This document shows, in pieces, positions 61,686 to 64,000 of a DNA stretch of 64,000 nt; positions within the stretch are counted from its first letter, which is position 1, and every line of letters begins with the position of its first letter. Position numbers and translations under genes: made by a program. Under the pieces are notes generated by a model that worked only from the letters and a program-made list of their open reading frames with translations, made no database searches and was not told where the DNA came from. The stretch comes from Sphingobacteriia bacterium. Its GTDB lineage: Bacteria; Bacteroidota; Bacteroidia; Bacteroidales; UBA7960. The stretch spans positions 29,199 through 93,198 of the forward strand of contig JAABRR010000005.1 of NCBI GenBank assembly GCA_011390785.1, written 5' to 3'.

Positions 61686-63467
61686 TTAAATATCTATACC
61701 AATTTCCTTAAGCAATATTGATGCATTGAAAGTATTGCATACTCCCGGTTTTAGCTTGTAATCGAAGCGCATCTGGTTGTCGGCATCAATTACGATGTCA
61801 AAATAATAGTTTGTGATGGCGTTGGGTAAATCATCATGCATGGCAGCAAGTTCCAGGTTGTGGGTGGCAATTACTGATGGCACTTTGTAATTGATCAGTT
61901 CGCGGGTAATGGCCATACTACCCCGGGCCTTATCGGCAGAGTTGGTTCCTCTGAGCATTTCATCGAGAAGAAGCAATACGTTGTTATCGGCCCGTGCACT
62001 ATCAAGAAGTTTCTTTAATCGTTTTATCTCGCGGTAAAATGTTGATGTATTTTCAGCCAGTGAGTCGGTAATAGTAAGGTAGGTCATAATCCTGAAATGG
62101 CTCAGTGTCATGCTCTTGGCGCATACCGGAGCCCCCACTTTGGCCAGAATTATATTAACCCCAATGGTACGCAAAAAGGTACTTTTGCCGGCCATATTCG
62201 ATCCGGTAATGATATTCATCAAATGCGGTGTTTCGAGGGTGAAATCATTACAAACCCTTTCATCTTTTGGAATTAGCGGATGGCCGAGCTGCTCACCTTT
62301 AAATACAAACGCATTTTCTGATGTAAATACCGGGAATGCCCAGTCGGGATGGTTATTCTGCAGATTTGCCAGGCTGATAAGAGCTTCAAGCTTTCCTATT
62401 ACATTGAACCAATCGCGGGTTTTACCGGCATATCGATCGAACCACAGAGAAATTTTGCGACAAATCAGAATATCCCATACGAAGAAAAGGTTGAGAATTG
62501 AACCAACGATCATGTTGAGAGAATATTCCAGTTTTTTGCTGAGATTTTGCAAACTGGAAATTGCCTGTGTTGCTTTGTGGTTATCCAGAGAAAGGTTCTT
62601 CTGTAATCCCCGCAGAAAGGAAGATTTGTATTTCTGTTGCTCAAAATTAAGCAGTATTTTCTGGTAATCATTCAGGGTTTTTTCCCTTCCTTCCAGTTGT
62701 GCCCGTATGTTTTTTGTAAAGACCGAGAATTTGTTGTTGAGAATTACATTGTAAAAAACCGGAATAATAAGCAAGAAGCCTCCAAAAGATGTAAAGATCA
62801 TACCCGCAATGCTTAAAGCAAGCAGGATGAATGAAATACTGGTAAGAAGTGTAATATTTTTGGGGGCTGAAACTGTTCTTTCAATGGATGGCAGATGGTC
62901 TTTCGAAAAATTGGAAATGCGTTGGCGGTAAACGTCAACCCGAAGCTCCTGACACCATAATTTTTGCAATGCCAGCTCCTTTGCCGCATCCTGCACTTGT
63001 AAAATAGATTCACGACTGTTTTCTCTTCTGAGCCAATCAGCCAGCGCTTTATTCCCAACGCCTGTAGCACAGCGGTTTATGTAATGGAAGAGACTTTTAT
63101 TTCCAAAAACATCCATATCGGTAACATAATCATGATCATTTTCAGAAAAATCACTGCCATTATAGTATTTGTTTGATGTTAGTTGCAGGCAGGCAATTTC
63201 GTTTTCGAGAATTTCCTTGCGTGTTTTTTCTCTTTCCAGCCAGTTATGATTGGCAAGATGTAACAACACGATCCTGATGAATATAAACAATAAAACCAGT
63301 GTCAAAGAATAAAACCAGATATTTCCTGTGCTGGTGCTGAATACTATTCCCAAAATGAGAATGATAAAGCTACCTAACCGGGCAAATGATAACGAATTGT
63401 CTTTTCTTTTTAGTTCAGAAATTTTGTTGTCCACTTCTATTAAGGACTCCTTGTAGGATGTGATCAT
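61686..63467 (-). CDS. Membrane-anchored MutS-family ATPase
   Basis: A 593-residue protein with the MutS ATPase (domain V) at its C-terminus and a lever-like domain before it, but no mismatch-recognition N-terminal domain. Walker A is GSNMAGKSTFLRT (about 420-432), Walker B is VLLLLDEMLRGTN (about 498-510) and the D-loop/signature region is ENTSTFYREI. Unlike MutS, it has hydrophobic segments at about residues 28-70 (two helices) and about 205-245, plus a possible one near 310-330, so it is probably anchored to the inner membrane. Proteins of this build occur in Bacteroidota; their role is unknown. It is convergent with the Ldh-family gene. Confidence 0.83.
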   Translation of the reverse strand: MITSYKESLIEVDNKISELKRKDNSLSFARLGSFIILILGIVFSTSTGNIWFYSLTLVLLFIFIRIVLLHLANHNWLEREKTRKEILENEIACLQLTSNKYYNGSDFSENDHDYVTDMDVFGNKSLFHYINRCATGVGNKALADWLRRENSRESILQVQDAAKELALQKLWCQELRVDVYRQRISNFSKDHLPSIERTVSAPKNITLLTSISFILLALSIAGMIFTSFGGFLLIIPVFYNVILNNKFSVFTKNIRAQLEGREKTLNDYQKILLNFEQQKYKSSFLRGLQKNLSLDNHKATQAISSLQNLSKKLEYSLNMIVGSILNLFFVWDILICRKISLWFDRYAGKTRDWFNVIGKLEALISLANLQNNHPDWAFPVFTSENAFVFKGEQLGHPLIPKDERVCNDFTLETPHLMNIITGSNMAGKSTFLRTIGVNIILAKVGAPVCAKSMTLSHFRIMTYLTITDSLAENTSTFYREIKRLKKLLDSARADNNVLLLLDEMLRGTNSADKARGSMAITRELINYKVPSVIATHNLELAAMHDDLPNAITNYYFDIVIDADNQMRFDYKLKPGVCNTFNASILLKEIGIDI

Positions 63468-63604
63468 AAATGAGTTTTTGAAGGGTGATGTTCCTTTCGA
63501 TGGAGTTTACTATATTACCGTTTTACATTATATGGTTCATTATATACCACTAATAGATTTCCGGTTGCCGGCAAAGATAATGATAATGCCTTAACAGTAT
63601 AGAA

Positions 63605-63642
63605 AAAGCGGCAGAATGAGATGAAAGTCATTCTGCCGCTTT
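63605..63642 (-). terminator. Strong hairpin terminator for the T9SS gene at the right edge
   Basis: AAAGCGGCAGAATGA (63605-63619) pairs perfectly with TCATTCTGCCGCTTT (63628-63642). Read on the minus strand, it ends in CCGCTTTTTC, and the gene ending at 63722 is the one it would serve. Confidence 0.75.
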
Positions 63643-63721
63643 ATGCTTAAGATGTTTTAATACTATTTAGCTTATCCCTCCATCGGTTATAATTTATGTC
63701 CTTTACGGAGGGTTTGTTTCG

Positions 63722-64000
63722 TTAACGGCCAATAACCAACACTCTGGCTTCATGGTAGCCACCTCCTTTCACTTCGAGAATATAAGTACCGGCAGATATA
63801 CCTGCAGCGGGTATGATATGAGTAGCTTTTGCGTTATTCCATTCTTTCTGCTCGCTGTAAACGATCCTCCCATGTTGGTCGAGTAGTCTTACCTGGAAGA
63901 TACCAGCTTCAATTCCTGATATCTCTGCCTTTATTTCATCCCCCACTACCGGATTTGGATATACCTTCAACAAGCTGCCCGGTTGGTCATTCTCATCCAC
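63722..64000 (-). CDS. C-terminal fragment of a T9SS-secreted protein
   Basis: The reading frame enters from beyond the right edge and ends at 63722. The 92 residues visible are a type IX secretion C-terminal sorting domain: LLKVYPNPVVGDEIKAEI, QVRLLDQHGRIVYS, GISAGTYILEVKG and a final ARVLVIGR. The full gene will encode a secreted or cell-surface protein; what it does cannot be told from this part. The leftmost GTG is internal. It follows no other gene on this strand in the window. Confidence 0.85.
   Translation of the reverse strand: MDENDQPGSLLKVYPNPVVGDEIKAEISGIEAGIFQVRLLDQHGRIVYSEQKEWNNAKATHIIPAAGISAGTYILEVKGGGYHEARVLVIGR

Overview
The window is a 64 kb piece of an AT-rich chromosome from a member of the Bacteroidota, most likely a free-living respiring relative of the Marinilabiliales/Bacteroidales. 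The evidence is: several promoters of the Bacteroidota type (TTTG or TTG, about 19 bases, then TAnnTTTG), type IX secretion C-terminal sorting domains, a fused CcoNO cytochrome oxidase, a lipoprotein-type TamA (TamL), RNase Y, DUF2851 and almost no Shine-Dalgarno sequences. No tRNA, rRNA, CRISPR array, insertion sequence or phage gene was seen. Most of the content is core chromosome; the accessory part is mainly signalling.

Layout. 0-3 kb: end of aroA, aroC (shikimate pathway), trxB. 3-7 kb: a tandem pair of paralogous 7TM histidine kinases. 7-11 kb: DUF2851, a ZapB-like coiled coil and zapA, a candidate structured RNA (possibly 6S RNA), rny. 11-20 kb: envelope and secreted proteins (thioredoxin-like DUF4369 protein, a T9SS cargo with GLUG repeats, TamL), an SF1 helicase and a duplicated DUF4168 protein. 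20-22.5 kb: an esterase-like hydrolase and a sugar isomerase-like TIM barrel. 22.5-31.2 kb: a full cbb3 oxidase locus (ccoI, ccoS, ccoNO, ccoQ, ccoP, ccoG, ccoH and a SafE/DsbD_2 protein), covering copper supply, assembly and structural subunits. 31-36 kb: a family 2 glycosidase, a GNAT acetyltransferase and a dicarboxylate/amino-acid symporter.

36.4-42.3 kb and 49.9-55.8 kb are two phosphorelay-like clusters. The first has a single-domain response regulator, an unrecognised 573-residue coiled-coil protein, a free Hpt protein and a REC-PAS-PAS-DHp-ATPase-REC-Hpt hybrid kinase. The second has a TPR/PAS hybrid kinase, a free Hpt protein and a soluble PAS kinase. In both hybrids the DHp phospho-acceptor histidine is replaced (Asn408; Tyr854). 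The first has also lost the histidine of its own Hpt domain (Met857), and the second has an eroded ATP-binding domain. The free Hpt proteins and all receiver aspartates are intact. One of the two 7TM kinases at 3-7 kb also has a damaged acceptor motif. This set of apparent pseudokinases beside intact Hpt and receiver partners, plus the coiled-coil protein with three CheZ-like motif copies, is the most unusual content here.

Between and after these clusters lie rpsP-rimM-trmN6 with a terminator-like hairpin and a long repetitive S16 tail, dnaE, trxA, a DUF58 protein, an alpha-oxoamine synthase, a cytosolic M23-like protein, uvrB, a small YtxH-like membrane protein, a malate/lactate dehydrogenase-family enzyme, a membrane-anchored MutS-family ATPase, and the C-terminal end of another T9SS-secreted protein running off the right edge.
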